Assembly: GCF_000699445.3 (NCBI RefSeq)
Contig: NC_067195.1
Location: 15,881,287-15,945,286 of the forward strand
Length of the DNA: 64,000 bases
DNA from: Schistosoma haematobium
Taxonomy: Eukaryota; Platyhelminthes; Trematoda; Strigeidida; Schistosomatidae
Reading direction: 5' to 3'
Below, piece after piece: positions 34,631 to 46,996 of the stretch. The notes under the pieces are model-generated. The model was given only the letters and a program-made list of their open reading frames with translations. It was not told the DNA's origin and searched no databases. The stretch's first letter is position 1; every line of letters begins with the position of its first letter. A program made the position numbers and the translations under genes.

Positions 34631-37600
34631 TAGAGATACGACTACTCTGTTTTCAACATGCGATCTCACGTTACAATCGATTCAGGCACCAGATAATTCT
34701 CAATTCTACAAACTTCATGAGTGCTAACCACTACATCTTGCAACCATGTGTTGGTTAAGTAACATCCTGTGGATATAGTCTGATTCTACACTCCCAGTTT
34801 ATATCTTTATTCTGAGGTATGGTAATAAAGTTTTCTGATATTGAGCGTTCTCAAATATATTTATGAACCGTTACGAAGTCGCACACCAATAAATTTAAGA
34901 TCTGTCGTTCTTTCTCACAACGCACCGAGAATCCATTGAAGGGGACATTCCTTGCTCAATTAATCATAGTTTATGCCTGTCGACATGCATTCCTGTTCCA
35001 TTTCACGAAGTTCTTAGACAAAAGTATAGTAGAAGCTAGGATTTACAAGTAGTTCTTTTTCGAACGATCACTGCATTGCAAATATCAATTTCTATCAAAC
35101 ACATTTCAATGAGATTGTCGTAGTATGATGAATATTCAGAAATCAACAATGAACTTTCGTGATCTACCTGGCGATTTTTCATAAATTACAATCTGCGATT
35201 TAATTGATGTTTAGCATATGTGGATATGTTTTTCATATGTTGTTGATACAATAACTAATTTTGAAGGCAGTAATTCCGACTGATATTTTAAATGCTGTGC
35301 ATCAGAAACAAGGCTATAGCTTTTATCTAAGTTTTAAGTCCAGGACATTGAGTCGAAAGCACGTTGATGATTTTCCAAGAACATGAGACCATGAGAATAC
35401 ATATAAATACCAGAGGTAGATGGGTGCTCCGCGTGAATCACTAGAACAAAATACAGAATTGAATGTAGTTTTCTGACACAGAAAGTTATAACGTCCTACT
35501 TGCATTTGAATCTGCTTGCAGTTATTATCGTTAACTTCTTCAACAAACGAATTTCACGGGGTGTTGATTGAACAGCAACAGTATATCTGTCAGTCCTGTA
35601 TGGAAATATACTGTTTGTAACATGATGCAGCGTACAAACATATCCCTCATACTAGTCCGAATGTTAGCCGCCTAAATGACTCGATAACTGATTCAATTTA
35701 CATTAAATATGTAGCGGTAAATAAATCTCTAAAATCAATCGATCTGTAAGTTTTCGACATTTGATACTGATGGCATTAGTTTTACTGTACTCATCTAGCT
35801 GATTGTGCTCGGTCACGCAATTACACCAGATCTGGAGTGGATAATCCGAGCTTCAATTCTCCTACAACCACCAACCAGTTTAGATTAGTCACTTCTCGAT
35901 ATATCAATATTTTATCAAGTATATCTTCCAACCCTTTTCGCTTGCAACTCCCGGTTTCACTGGTTGTCATATTTCGATAATGACAGCTTATACTGGGTAT
36001 GGTGTTGTCAAACTCCGGATACTTGCGGCACCTCTAAATATGTGCTTTGTATTTTCATCAGTTCAATCGCTTTTTCTCTCATCCTTGTTTTCTGTTTGAT
36101 AATCTGCTTTATACACTCTTATTCATAACTATGTTCACATTCGCTCTATAAACTTGCACCTTTGTTATCTGCGCTGCACAATAGTAAATTGCAATCCATT
36201 GTCCACATTGTTTTCTGAGTTCCGTACTAGCTAGGAGTTGTTTAATAAATTTTATCCGAAAAAGTGATATTCAAAGCCTTAGGAATTACCTCAAATATAT
36301 TCCGATTCAGTGTAGTATAGAAGGATTCCATTACGAATTTGAAAATCTTTATAAAGCGTTCTCAAATAGTGATAGCCGGACTAAGCGATGATATATGAAG
36401 TTATCAAACAGCAGTCACATACCACGAATATCACAATATGAAATGTTTCATACAACATGCTAATATTTTCAAATATCAAAAATGTTGAATTATTTACGAA
36501 ACATGTGCCGAAATCAGCTTGAAGGATCCCAAATCAGCTACGCAGAAGGACAAACATAATCGGACACTGGTTCAACGCTTTCACTAAATATCAGCGAGTA
36601 AGAACTTCAAAAACTCACGAACACCCCGTTGTGGTATTAGTCTTAACCACAATATCCCCAAAGCTGAACATGAGATAACTTGGAAAACAGATATTCAGTA
36701 CGGTGAGGAGGCCGACCATGGAGAACCCAGGAACATTCAATTCATTTAATAGGACAGTATGGCTTAGCCTTGCAGGTGTGATCATCTTTGTGTAACTTAT
36801 TCCTTTTATTCATATTGAATATATTGTTCTATCTCCAACCTAAATGTGTTTTTGTGTAACGCTAAACATTACATTACTGGTGATTATGATACAACGAGCC
36901 AGAATAAATAATGATGCGATTTTGACTTAATATCTTTTAGATTAGGTAGTCACATCGTGACAAATCTATACATTTGGGATCAGGTCTGTTATGATAGAAG
37001 TACCAATACCGAATTAGAACTTAATTCTACAACATTAGAACAACTTGTCGTTGTCACTGTCCAGTTTGCCACGGTATTTAAAGACTATGAAACTCTGAGT
37101 AATTGCGTATTAGGAATAGAGTCTCAGAGAAGAGGCCGGAATTTTGCAGTAATTTACATATGAGTACATAGAAATTCACAACTTGAAGCGAATCTAAAGA
37201 CATGAAGTTGATTTGATGAAGTGAAAAAACATCAAAATTCGCCAAATCCAATGTTTACAAATGATCATCAGAATAAAACTGTATAGTGCTGTATCAAGAC
37301 GAATGCACTCATTATGAATCGACAAGTAATACACTGACTAGAACTAATGAAATTAAATGACTAGACTACCACCAACTGGACATCATCAAATACACGTAAC
37401 CGTACCAAGACAACGTGAAGAGAGTGTAAAGAAACCAATTGATTTATACAAGCTAGAGTAAATGATATTATGGATATTGGAAAAGTTTATTGTTCAGCAC
37501 TAAAACAAACTGAAACCTTTTCAAGGTTAAATTTCATTGTATATAAATCTTTGAATCGGAAAGCAGTTTTCGTGTTACCAGTAAGTTCACTATATTGCCT

Positions 37601-38100
37601 TTAAGGGTTTCTTTTTATTTGACTGTATCAACGTTACTCATGTTACCGAGTTGATTGAAAGTCTGGATGTCCAAAAAACACTTAAGAATTACAACTCCGT
37701 GAATTTTAAGGAGGTAAAATACTAGATAATAGAGTATTGTGATTTGTAAGAGCAAAAAGAAAAGATTTCCCGAGTCATTCAATCTATTATTTGTATAGTT
37801 TTTTTCGCGAGCGTGCGTTTATAAGTGGAACTTGAGAACACTATGAAAACAGATTCATTTAAAATATTCGAATTAAAATACACCTGAAAATTCAGGTTTA
37901 TAAAGAAACTGTTTAAATACCAGAGAGCGAACGGTCAGAGGCGATAAGTTGTTCATAATTTTTTTAAAAATAGCTTATTAGTAGTACGCCATTTATTTAT
38001 TCGAAACCAAATTTTACAAAGCAGTTAATAAACAAAAATAAATTAATTCTCGCATTCACTTGCCTTTCAGCATCATTCAGAAATCTTTTGTTGAAAATGT
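34631..38100. other. Intergenic sequence, no gene seen
   Basis: AT-rich. Bases 36826-36880 repeat a phrase found near 23270-23310 (tctccaacctaaatgtgttt here), so a shared repeat family reaches both places. The open frame 36957-37163 has no recognised motif. Confidence 0.45.
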
Positions 38101-38148
38101 AAGTCTGCTGAACTGATATAAATTACAAGTAAATGTAGGTCCAAGCAA

Positions 38149-38323
38149 GTGGATGCTAGCATGAATAATGTTAAGAAAGTTGCAGACCATTTACTTAAAT
38201 CAGCACGTTTTAAACCAGAAATCGGGATCATTTGTGGAAGTGGTCTCGGGAAGTTGGCTGATGGGGTGAAAGATAAAATCATAATTCCATACACAAAGAT
38301 ACCCAACTTCCCTAAAACGTCTG
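38149..38323 (+). CDS. PNP: PNP exon 1 (N-terminal phosphate loop)
   Basis: Donor gtaagt at 38324. Encodes [20 protein letters not shown], then the GSGLGKL loop and IPNFPKT. The apparent first codon is GTG, so either translation starts at ATG 38161 or the exon begins at an acceptor just upstream. Confidence 0.85.
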
Positions 38324-40188
38324 GTAAGTGGTTGCATACATTCAATTAGCATTTGTAGTTATTGGACACTCCGGGAACCTGATATTTGGAACTCTGAGCG
38401 GCCGAAAAGTAGTCGTAATGCAAGGACGGTTTCACATGTACGAGGGATATACCAATGACAAGGTAATACATTGGTGATGGTCAATTATCTCTTTGCCATA
38501 GATCGCTCTTCCCATACGCGTGATGAAGTTATTGGGAGTCAAAATTCTTATGGTTAGTAATGCTGCTGGTGGTCTCAACAGAAGTCTCAAACTTGGTGAC
38601 TTCGTGATCTTAAAAGATCATATTTATCTTCCTGGACTGGGATTAAATAATGTTTTGGTCGGACCGAATCATGAGGAGTATGTTACATTGTGTTTAATCT
38701 CATTTCCGTAGATTTGGTCCTCGATTCCCAGCACTTTCGGATGCTTATAACAGTGACCTGCGAAAACTGGCTATGCAAGTAGCTGTAGAAAACGGATTTG
38801 GGGATTCGGTTCACCAAGGTGTTTACGTGATGAATGGTGGTCCTTGTTTCGAAACACCTGCTGAGTGCACAATGCTTCTTAACATGGGTTGTGATGTAGT
38901 CGGTAATTAAACAACCATTTATTTACTGAATTTAAATGACATTTAAACTGCATGCTTTTAAAATAGAATGTTGATGATGGTTTTTTTAGTTACAGGAGAC
39001 ATTTTCTACGCTAGCTTTAATCAGTTAAGCATTTTCCGTGTGATCAACGGATAACAGGTCACATGGAAATGTTTCAGCTCCATGCATACTTCAGAGACGT
39101 AGCTAACAGTGTATTTATTTTGGGGCAGCTTCAAAACTGTATCAGTCTGATTGTGACTATTAACTATGGTTTATTTTGTTCAAGATATTAAATCTTTGAA
39201 ATCCATTTAAAATGAAACATGTATGTTGTGGGAACCACAAAATATCAGAACAATGATCGATTGGTATTTAGAATACTTTAGGCAGATATTTAGTCTAAAT
39301 CAAAGTACCTTGCATGAGTAAAATACTTACTCAAATTTTCTCAACGAACATCAGTTCAAACGCGGGGAACTGCCTATCCATTGACTTTTGATGAAACCTC
39401 TGAAGGTGATTGCAAAAGACACCTTGTATATCACCAGTAAGATATTTCGATGTTCTGGAACAGTCCGGTATTTAATAACCATTTTCATCCAGACAGTGCC
39501 TGTCTGCAGTCAGTTATTGTTCAATTAACTGATCAGATAATGAGAAAACCTTACGTCGTCAGATTAGATTTGTTGAGTGCTTTGAAGTAACGTGCTACTC
39601 ATTCAGTTTTATGAGAATAAGTTGCAAGCGGTGTGTCTTCACTCCAGATTTCTGTATTGTTTAGAGAAAATACGGTAAATGCTCATGTGATATTTGAGAG
39701 CATGTTCTTGGTTGACTGTTGGCGAATTTCATATGCATTTACTGTCGATCCAACTCAGACATGTTGTAGATGTTTAATTCATCATTGTTCGAATATTCGA
39801 CAAGTAATTAAATAATCATGTAACAAACGTCATTTAGTAATTAACTCACATCTTTGATCCGTGTTTTAGGTGGGATACATTCTCTTAATTCGAAGAAAAA
39901 CAGTCAAACTCTCTCATTTTCGTCTATTTATTTACAGAGCATTAAGTCTATGTGCTAACGCTTATCTCACCATGTATTACAGGTATGAGTACGATTCCGG
40001 AAGTTGTAATTGCTCGGCACTGTGGAATTCAAGTGTTCGCCGTTTCACTAGTTACAAATATAAGTGTGCTGGATGTTGAAAGCAGTGTGAAGGCGAACCA
40101 CGAAGAAGTCTTGGCCACAGGTGCTCAACGTGCTGAATTGATGCAATCATGGTTTGAAAAGATAATCGAAAAACTGCCCAAGGATTGA
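38149..40188 (+). CDS. PNP: Purine nucleoside phosphorylase, five exons
   Basis: Trimeric PNP cleaves inosine and guanosine with phosphate to free base and ribose-1-phosphate in the cytosol, a key purine-salvage step. Exons: 38149-38323, 38359-38462, 38502-38677, 38712-38902 and 39983-40188 (stop); phases join perfectly to about 283 residues (family about 287). Motifs: [11 protein letters not shown] phosphate loop, a GHSGN segment with the phosphate-site His, [27 protein letters not shown] (Phe/Glu purine site), [15 protein letters not shown], and TN...NHEEVL near the end. Introns 1-3 are 34-39 bp; intron 4 is 1080 bp. The start is uncertain: a stop sits in frame at 38119; the first in-frame ATG is 38161, but similarity begins a few residues earlier, so a tiny upstream exon is likely. 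Confidence 0.95.
38359..38462 (+). CDS. PNP: PNP exon 2
   Basis: Acceptor atttgtag ends at 38358 and donor gtaata starts at 38463, with an intron of only 35 bp before it. Encodes [33 protein letters not shown], containing the phosphate-site Arg, substrate His and Tyr. Confidence 0.92.
38502..38677 (+). CDS. PNP: PNP exon 3
   Basis: Acceptor gccatag ends at 38501; donor gtatgt at 38678 (the frame stays open past it, but the GT must be used to keep the conserved EEFGPRFP junction). Encodes the [20 protein letters not shown] block, which holds part of the nucleoside pocket. Confidence 0.9.
38712..38902 (+). CDS. PNP: PNP exon 4 (purine-binding site)
   Basis: Acceptor ttccgtag ends at 38711 and donor gtaatt starts at 38903. 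Encodes [12 protein letters not shown] through [20 protein letters not shown] and GCDVVG. The Phe-Glu pair after GGPC is the purine-site pair of the human enzyme. Confidence 0.92.
39330..39640 (+). repeat. Dispersed 0.3-kb repeat, copy 1 (in PNP intron 4)
   Basis: Same-strand match to 49770-50085 over about 310 bp, including an identical block with ggaacagtccggtatttaat and a shared catcagttcaaacgcggg. No coding frame or LTR-like ends; family unknown. Confidence 0.8.
39983..40188 (+). CDS. PNP: PNP exon 5 (C-terminal base-site loop)
   Basis: Acceptor gtattacag ends at 39982. Encodes [20 protein letters not shown], a VTNISVLD segment with the Thr-Asn pair that contacts the base in the human enzyme, [10 protein letters not shown] and a C-terminal amphipathic helix. 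TGA stop at 40186. Confidence 0.93.
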
Positions 40189-41043
40189 ATTGGATGTTAC
40201 GCTTAATATTTTGTGCAATGAATTATACTTTGTGAAGAATGTTTCTATGTTTGTACCCTTACTGAAATGAATATTTTAGCTTATAAAGTGCTCTGTCTAG
40301 AAAACGACTTTGTTCTGTCTGTCTTTAGCAAATTTCATATGTGAGAACCGCATCGTTGACCCCATCGTGTTGATGCGGTAATGATGCCGTTGAAATATTC
40401 ATGCAGTTTAGTTCGTATACATTCTGTCGACAAATCACGTCGATACGTTGTAGATATCAAAAGTTGAATACGAGTTTTATTTATGATACTCACATTTTAA
40501 ACATGTTGAAATTGAACGGCAGAAAAGGAATGAAAGATGTGGCGAATATATGAAGAATCGGCGTTTGGTAGTGCACTGACTCGACGAACAATGAAATGAC
40601 TCGGCTTTCGTAAGCCACTTAAGAAGTACAGAAAGTGGATAGAAAAATAAATATTATCATACGCATGAGCATGAAAAATGATTAGAGCCACAGTTGAACA
40701 AGTATCAACAGTAAATTTATAAGTGACGGAATAACTGAACTGATTAGACACATTTATCTGTCAAAAGTCTGAATAAATCACATGGCACTATAACAGTAGT
40801 TAATGCTGTTTAGATTTTCTTGTTTTGATTGTTAACACTTTGTCGACGATGAAATACAACTGGTATTTTCAGTTGACCATTGCTGTATTGAGACTAATAC
40901 AACTAAAATCGAAGTACTCAACTTTGTGTCATGTGCAATCCTATGAGGAGAAAGCATAGGTGTCAAAGCTTAAAAGAAAATCAGAGTCGCTAGAACCACT
41001 TGATTAAGTTATCATCTTCAATAATCTCTCACTAACAGTAGTT

Positions 41044-41165
41044 ATAGATAATTATCGCTCTAATAAACTCATGCATTACTGGAATTTACAGTTATGCACT
41101 GAAAACAGAATAGCACTGTCAAACTACAACATGAGTGTGCTATCACATACTGTCTACTGGTTTAA
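41044..41165 (+). repeat. Local 120-bp direct repeat, copy 1
   Basis: About 90% similar to 41763-41885, starting at ataaactcatgcattactgg and ending near tgtctactggtttaaat. The two copies are about 720 bp apart. No coding potential. Confidence 0.8.
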
Positions 41166-41519
41166 ATACAAGTTTAGAAATTGAATCACATCACATTCAA
41201 CTTGGATGTAACTCTTGGATTTTATGTATAATCAGAGAATGTTTTTATAATTAAACAAAACAAAATAATGGAACTTGTGCTTTGCATTATTACGGGCTGT
41301 AATTTTAAATCACTCGTATGAATGAGAGTTTTGAAAACATTTGAACTTCCGTTTACATTTTTCAACAAAATATTTTATTCGTTTTGTGTAATACCATGTA
41401 ATGAAAACAACACGACATTTCGATGATTTGGAAATAACTAAAAACATAATCGATTATCAAAACCAGACAGAATGAAAGGGTTTCTGTTGAGATTGGTGTA
41501 ATTATTAGGTTCTATTCGT

Positions 41520-41640
41520 CACTGATTGGTCACAACGAGGGCATCATTGAAAGCTGAAAAGTACTGGAAATCTATTTCGTTTTAATGTGGGACGTCTAAG
41601 GAGTGGATATATTTGACGCCGTAAGACATCCAACGTAGGA
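41520..41640 (-). mobile_element. SINE remnant, antisense
   Basis: The minus strand reads gtcccacattaaaacgaaat then a ccagtac segment, the same order as the hammerhead-like 3' half at 47822-47990. Only the distal half is recognisable. Confidence 0.4.
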
Positions 41641-41762
41641 CATGCGGGTTTTATGGTATGTGTTTTATGTAAACCACATCTTGAACACATCTCTTCAAAA
41701 CACTTTCAACTAAAATAAAATAACCAGCCTATTTATCGAATATTTCAACATCTGGTAATTAT

Positions 41763-41885
41763 TGCACTAATAAACTCATGCATTACTGGAATTTACAGTT
41801 ATGCGCTGAAGACAGAAGAGCATTACCAAACTACAACATGAGTGTGCCATCATATACTGTCTACTGGTTTAAATGCAAGCTTATC
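41763..41885 (+). repeat. Local 120-bp direct repeat, copy 2
   Basis: Second copy of the 41044-41165 unit, same strand. Differences are single substitutions spread along the unit. Confidence 0.8.
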
Positions 41886-42034
41886 TATTAAATATTTAAA
41901 AATACTTCTAAAGTTCTGAAAATGCTCATAACTGTCAATTCAGGCGTATTGACGGTGAAACTGTTGTTACCGATGACATGAAATGATCATCACATCATGT
42001 TGAGAATTGATTGAAAATGGATAGTATCGTTAAA

Positions 42035-42180
42035 CACTCTTCTAGTAGTTCTAATGGTCAGGGGTTTTAATGCAAAGTGCTGAAGAACTTATGTTCGATC
42101 CTACTATGATTCGTAGGAGTTTACTGTTGATGAACACCATCATAGACGAAACGGTCGTTCAGTGCTCCATTGATTTTTAC
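42035..42180 (+). mobile_element. SINE with hammerhead-like 3' half
   Basis: A B-box-like tgttcgatcct is followed by ttgatgaa, a loop, agacgaaac, then gttcagtgct. The core keeps GATGA and GAAAC in hammerhead order, with C3 of the CUGANGA box replaced by T. Pairing of stem II is weak. Confidence 0.5.
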
Positions 42181-44054
42181 TAACAACCCAAGTAAGATCA
42201 ATCTGTGACGAATTCAATCCACCAAAGCAGATTATTAATGAGAAATATTGTACAGTCCTTATCTAAACTATTGTGATTAATAGTGATAGGCTATAATGAT
42301 TATGTTTCTACGATGAATTGGAACTGCCTCGTTTTGTTAATGAAGAATGTTGCATATCAGTGTGCATTTCATGAATAATTAGGGCCATCTATCCCTTAAA
42401 TTGTGACATGTTGGAGACATTCACAAATTATATTTGAAGATTGTTCTTTTAAGTTAGTTAATATGCTAGAAATTTCTTTCATCATCCACGAAATTATTAA
42501 GTAGGTGATTGATCAAATCGAATCCTCTGGATAACTGCGACAGACAAAACACTAAATGGTGTATATCACTCGAGTTGTCAGTCTTTTAAATCATTCGATG
42601 AGTAGAAATTGTTCATCTAAAATCAGTGTTGTAGTTACGTAAAATTTTTCGAACAATTCAATCAGATATATATTTGACAGTGCATGAGTTTACAAACAAA
42701 TAGAATGGAAGAAATAAAAATAATATACTTGTAATATGCCAATGAGTAGAAAAATTAGATTTTGTGACGGTTCGTGACTCATTGTAACCCCCCTTTTCGG
42801 GGATTGAAGGAATAGAAAGAAAGTGTTTCATAGAAAAACGAATATTCATGATCAAATGGATGATCAAAATATAATGAATAATAACGCTTGAGTTAGAATG
42901 AATGTTGTTTAAACCAGTTGACAGTTATTTCATCTTGAATAGTTCCTTATGAAAAGTTCATGTCGATTGCTTTTTCTTCTATGAATTGAAGTTAATAGTT
43001 AAAGAAGTATTATGTTCTTCACTCCCAGAATTGTAGATGCACTTACAATTGGTCAATTTTATTTAGGTTCTGACAGAAAGGATTATAACAGCACAGTGCT
43101 TGAACATGTGGTGTTATTGTTTTAATTTATGGCTAATAGTATGAAAAATAATTACTTTCTACGTTGACCAAGTGATATATAACTATAATGATGAAGAGGA
43201 AGTTTACCTGTTCTGCTTACTACGAAGCCAACAGAACTAATCAAACTAACGTTTCGAACTGAGCTCCTTGACTAAACTATATAAAATTTGTAAGTTATGA
43301 TGCTATAGTTAAGTTAGCAAGAACATTGTTAGGATAATGTACTATGGTTAATTGCCTGCCCAGTGGCTTTTGGTGATTGTTGAACTTTATTGTTAATATC
43401 ATGAATCACCTTGATCTATAATTAACTTAAAAACAAGGAAGCAACTAACAACTGCTTCATACTGATATTCTTCTAATATAAGCATATATCCTCGACCCTA
43501 CCGGTGATTAAACATAAAACACTCATGTGTCGCGTAGATATTTCAAATTGTAGGCCGATGTGCTGAGAACTGTTAGTTTACATAGCTAAGTTCAATCAAC
43601 CTACAACTAATATAATTGGACAGCAACTGCCTCACAATTGACGCAACTGAACTCCACTGATCACGTCTTCTTATTAGAACTCTTTGGAACTACCATTCGA
43701 AATTATTATCTGATGACCACTTGATTATTGTTGCGACAAAGGATTCGCATGTTTGTACTGTTGACTCTGACAATCTTTAAATAGAATATCTGATATATGG
43801 TTCACAAGATAAAAAATAAAACACATTCCCAATAAATCTCATCATAGCAAAATGTGTTTTGAGAGACATTTTGATTTTGGAGACATACAATATTTATTAT
43901 TAAATTAAAGTTAATGTATGCATATTGAGTGTAGTTTTACCTTATTTGTAACATCACTTTGCACAGTTTTGTCAGCAGCTGAATTAGATATTCCTTTTCT
44001 AGACACAAACCGAATTCAAATTCACTTGTTGGAAACTGTAAAGAATATTACTTA
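42181..44054. other. Intergenic sequence, no feature recognised
   Basis: AT-rich with scattered short open frames. No splice context, repeat partner or motif was found. Confidence 0.5.
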
Positions 44055-44057
44055 ATC

Positions 44058-44148
<91 letters not shown>

Positions 44149-44164
44149 TACTCACTTACTTACT
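44055..44164. repeat. (ACTT)n microsatellite, about 27 units
   Basis: A tetranucleotide run interrupted once near 44147 (catactcac). It is placed exactly at the 3' end of the minus-strand RTE element, so it is read as the element's (AAGT)n tail. RTE elements commonly end in short tandem repeats. Confidence 0.95.
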
Positions 44165-44738
44165 TCTTTTACTCCCAATGGAGCATAGACCGCCGACCAG
44201 CATTCTCCAACTCACTCTGTCCTGGGCCTTTCTTTTTGCTTCTATCCAATTGTTGTTCATTCTTCTCAAGTCTGTCTCCATTTATCGACGTAATGTGTTC
44301 TTTGGTCTTGAGAATTCCATGTGAGGGCTTGCCTTGTGTTACAGTTGAGTGCTTTCCTCAATGTGTGTCCTATCCACTTCCAGCGCTTCTTCTTGATTTC
44401 TTCCTCCGCTGGGATATGGTTTGTTCTCCCCCACAGTAAGTTGTTGCTGATAGTGTCTGGCCAACGGATCCGAAGTATGTTGCGTAGACAGCTGTTATTA
44501 AATACTTGTATCTTCTGGATGATGGCTTCCGTAGTTCTCCAGGTTTCCGCCCCATACAGTAGAACTGTTTTGACATTTGTATTGAAAATTCTGCCTTCGC
44601 TGTTGGTTGACAGTTGTTTTGAGTTCCAGATGTTCTTCATTTGTAGATATGCTGCTCTTGCTTTGCCGATCCGCGCATTCACATCTGCATCAGATGCACC
44701 GTGTTTATCAATGATTCTGCCCTGATATGTAAAGGCTT

Positions 44739-45975
44739 TTACATCTTCCAAATCTTCTCCGTCAGTTGTGATTGGATTGATGCATGCTGTGTTGTATCGG
44801 AGAATCTTGCTTTCCCTTTGTCTATGTTGAGACCTACTGCTGCTGAGGCTGCTGCTACACTGGTCGTCTTCTGTGTTTGTCGTTGCGTGTGTGATAGAAG
44901 AACCAGATCATCTGCGAAGTCTAGATCGTCCAACTGCATCCTGGCTGTCCACTGTATCTCATGCTTCCTCCCATATATTGACGTCTTCATGATCCAGCCG
45001 GTCACTAGGAGAAAGGGTGATGGTAAGGAACCTTGCCTGACACCAGTCTCTACTTCGAATGAGTCTGTGAGCTGTCCTCCATGCACGATCCCGCAGTTTA
45101 ATCCATCATAATAATTCCGTAGGATATTGTTTATTTTCTGAGGCATGCCATAGTGGCGAAAAAGCCTGCATAGTGTTGTTTTATTCACGCTACCAAACCC
45201 CTTCTCGAATTCAACGAAGTTGATACAGAGTGGTGAATTCTATTCCATTGATTGTTCCACAATGATAGAGTGTTGCGATTTGGTCGATACACGATTGATT
45301 CCTATGGAATACAGCCTGTTGATCTCGAAGTTGAGCGTCTACAGAGTCCGTCATTCTGATTAACAATACCATGTTGAAGACTTTTCCTGGTATTGGGAGA
45401 AGAGTGATGCCTCTGCAGTTCTCACACTTTCTGAGATCACCCTTCTTTGGTATCTGGATCAGGTGTCCTTCTTTCCAGTCTGTTGGTACTTTTTCTTCAT
45501 CCCAAATCGTGCTGAAGAAAATGTGGAGTATCTTTGCAGTTACTGTGACATCAGTGTCTCTGCCGGAACGTTGTCTGGTCCTGCTACTTTGCCGCTATCT
45601 GATGGCCATGCTGATATCTTCAGCTGTTGGTGAGTCAACATTGATTTGGAGGTCCGTGGGTGCTGCTTGAATGTTGGGTGGGTTCAGTAGAACTGTTCGA
45701 TTCAAGAGTTCTTTGAAGTGTTCTACCCATCTGTTTCGTTGTCCTTCAGTGTTGGTGATTACCTTGCCTTCGTTGTTTTTCACTGGTCGTTTTAGTTTAC
45801 CAAAATTTCCAGCGAGCTTCTTTGTTGTATCGTGCAATTGTCTCATGTTTCCTTCTCTTGCAGCCTTTTTTGCCGTCATTGCTAAATCTCCCACATATTT
45901 GAGTTTGTCAGCCCTGATGCTCCTCTTCACTTGCTTGTTTAGTTCTGTGTATTCAGTTTGTGCCTTGGCTTTCAC
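44739..45975 (-). pseudogene. RTE reverse transcriptase domain, frameshifted and with altered motif A
   Basis: Order on the minus strand: KKAAREGNMRQLHDTTKKLA linker (45595-45975), IPKKGDLRKCENCRGITLLP, RNQSCIDQIATL, then after a frame change near 45225 INFVEFEKGFGSVNK, GVRQGSLPSPFL, and [12 protein letters not shown] (catalytic F-A-D-D, intact). The motif A Asp expected in FVDFEKAFDS is Glu here and the second Asp is Gly, which together with the frameshift predicts no activity. Confidence 0.8.
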
Positions 45976-46339
45976 TGCTGTTGTTCGGCTGATATTGGTT
46001 GCTGCCTTCTCGCTTCTTCTTTCTTGAATCTTACACAGTGTATCAACAGTGATCCGTTCCCTCTGATGGTGCTTCTTGTGGCCCAGAACCTCATGACATG
46101 CTGCAGTGATTGTCTCTCAGATTCCCTTCCAGTTGTTCTTCATAGTAGTTCCCACTCCAGTGAGTAGATCGTGAAAGGCCTGGAACATATTACCGAGGGC
46201 TATCTTAAATTCGTTGAGCCTTTCATTATCTCGAAGAAAGACCGTATTAAACTTTGGTGCTGTTGTCCGCCACATTGTCCGGTGCTTCTTGAGTTTCAGT
46301 TTCATATTGGTGACCAGCAAGTGATGATTTGATGCTATA

Positions 46340-46996
46340 TCAGCTCCTCTTTTGTTTCTCACATCCTGTATCGTCCTCCTGAATTTTTTGTTGATGCAAA
46401 TATGGTCGATTTGGTTTTGCGTAGTGTGAACCAGTGAAGTCCATGTGGTTTTGTGGGAATATAGTTCCGCCCAGGACCAGTTTATTGAAGGCGAATCTCT
46501 CACCATTTTTGGTTCTTTCTCCCAGTCCATGTCGTCCCATGATATCTTCATTTCTGGTGTTGTCCATTCCAACCTTGGCATTTAGGTCTCCCATCAGAAT
46601 GGTCAAGTCCTTTGTTGGGCAGTTCTAGGCGACTGACGGCAGCCTATCGTAGAATTGATCTTTAACATCTTCATTGTAGTCGTTCGTAGGTGCATAGCAC
46701 TGGACGACGTTCATTGTAATGCCCTCTTTCTTTGTTTTGAAGGAAGCTTTGACGATCCTTGGTTCATGAGATTCCCATCCTATAAGTGCATTTTGTGCTT
46801 GTTTGTACAGCATCAATGCAACTCCTTGTGTATGTGGGGCATTTTCTTCATCATGGCCAGAGTATAACAGAAGCTCCCCTGAAGCTAATCGTTGTTGTCC
46901 AACTTGCGTCCAATGTGTTTCACTGATCTCACGCACCTCCAGGTTATATCTCCTCATTTCTGCAGCGATTTGAAAGACTCTCTTGGTCTCCCACAT
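46340..46996 (-). pseudogene. RTE endonuclease domain, frameshifted
   Basis: The first part (46625-46996) reads MWETKRVFQIAAEMRRYNLE, ISETHW (metal-binding Glu), and VQCYAPTNDY. After a frame change near 46610 the domain goes on with TILMGDLNAKVG (G-D-x-N catalytic motif) and the region before the IDHI motif, seen in frame 46117-46581 with HHLLVTNMKLK replacing the usual S-D-H/L-V end. It would nick DNA for target-primed reverse transcription in an intact element. Confidence 0.75.

Noticed and set aside
38073..38345. 90-codon minus-strand frame over PNP exon 1
   Set aside because: It is an antisense shadow of a well-supported exon.
44055..44164. Regular short repeats as a possible CRISPR array
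   Set aside because: It is a simple tetranucleotide run with no spacers, in a eukaryotic genome, and it fits an RTE tail.
44321..46628. Several plus-strand frames of 60-140 codons across the RTE element
   Set aside because: They are shadows of the minus-strand EN-RT coding sequence.
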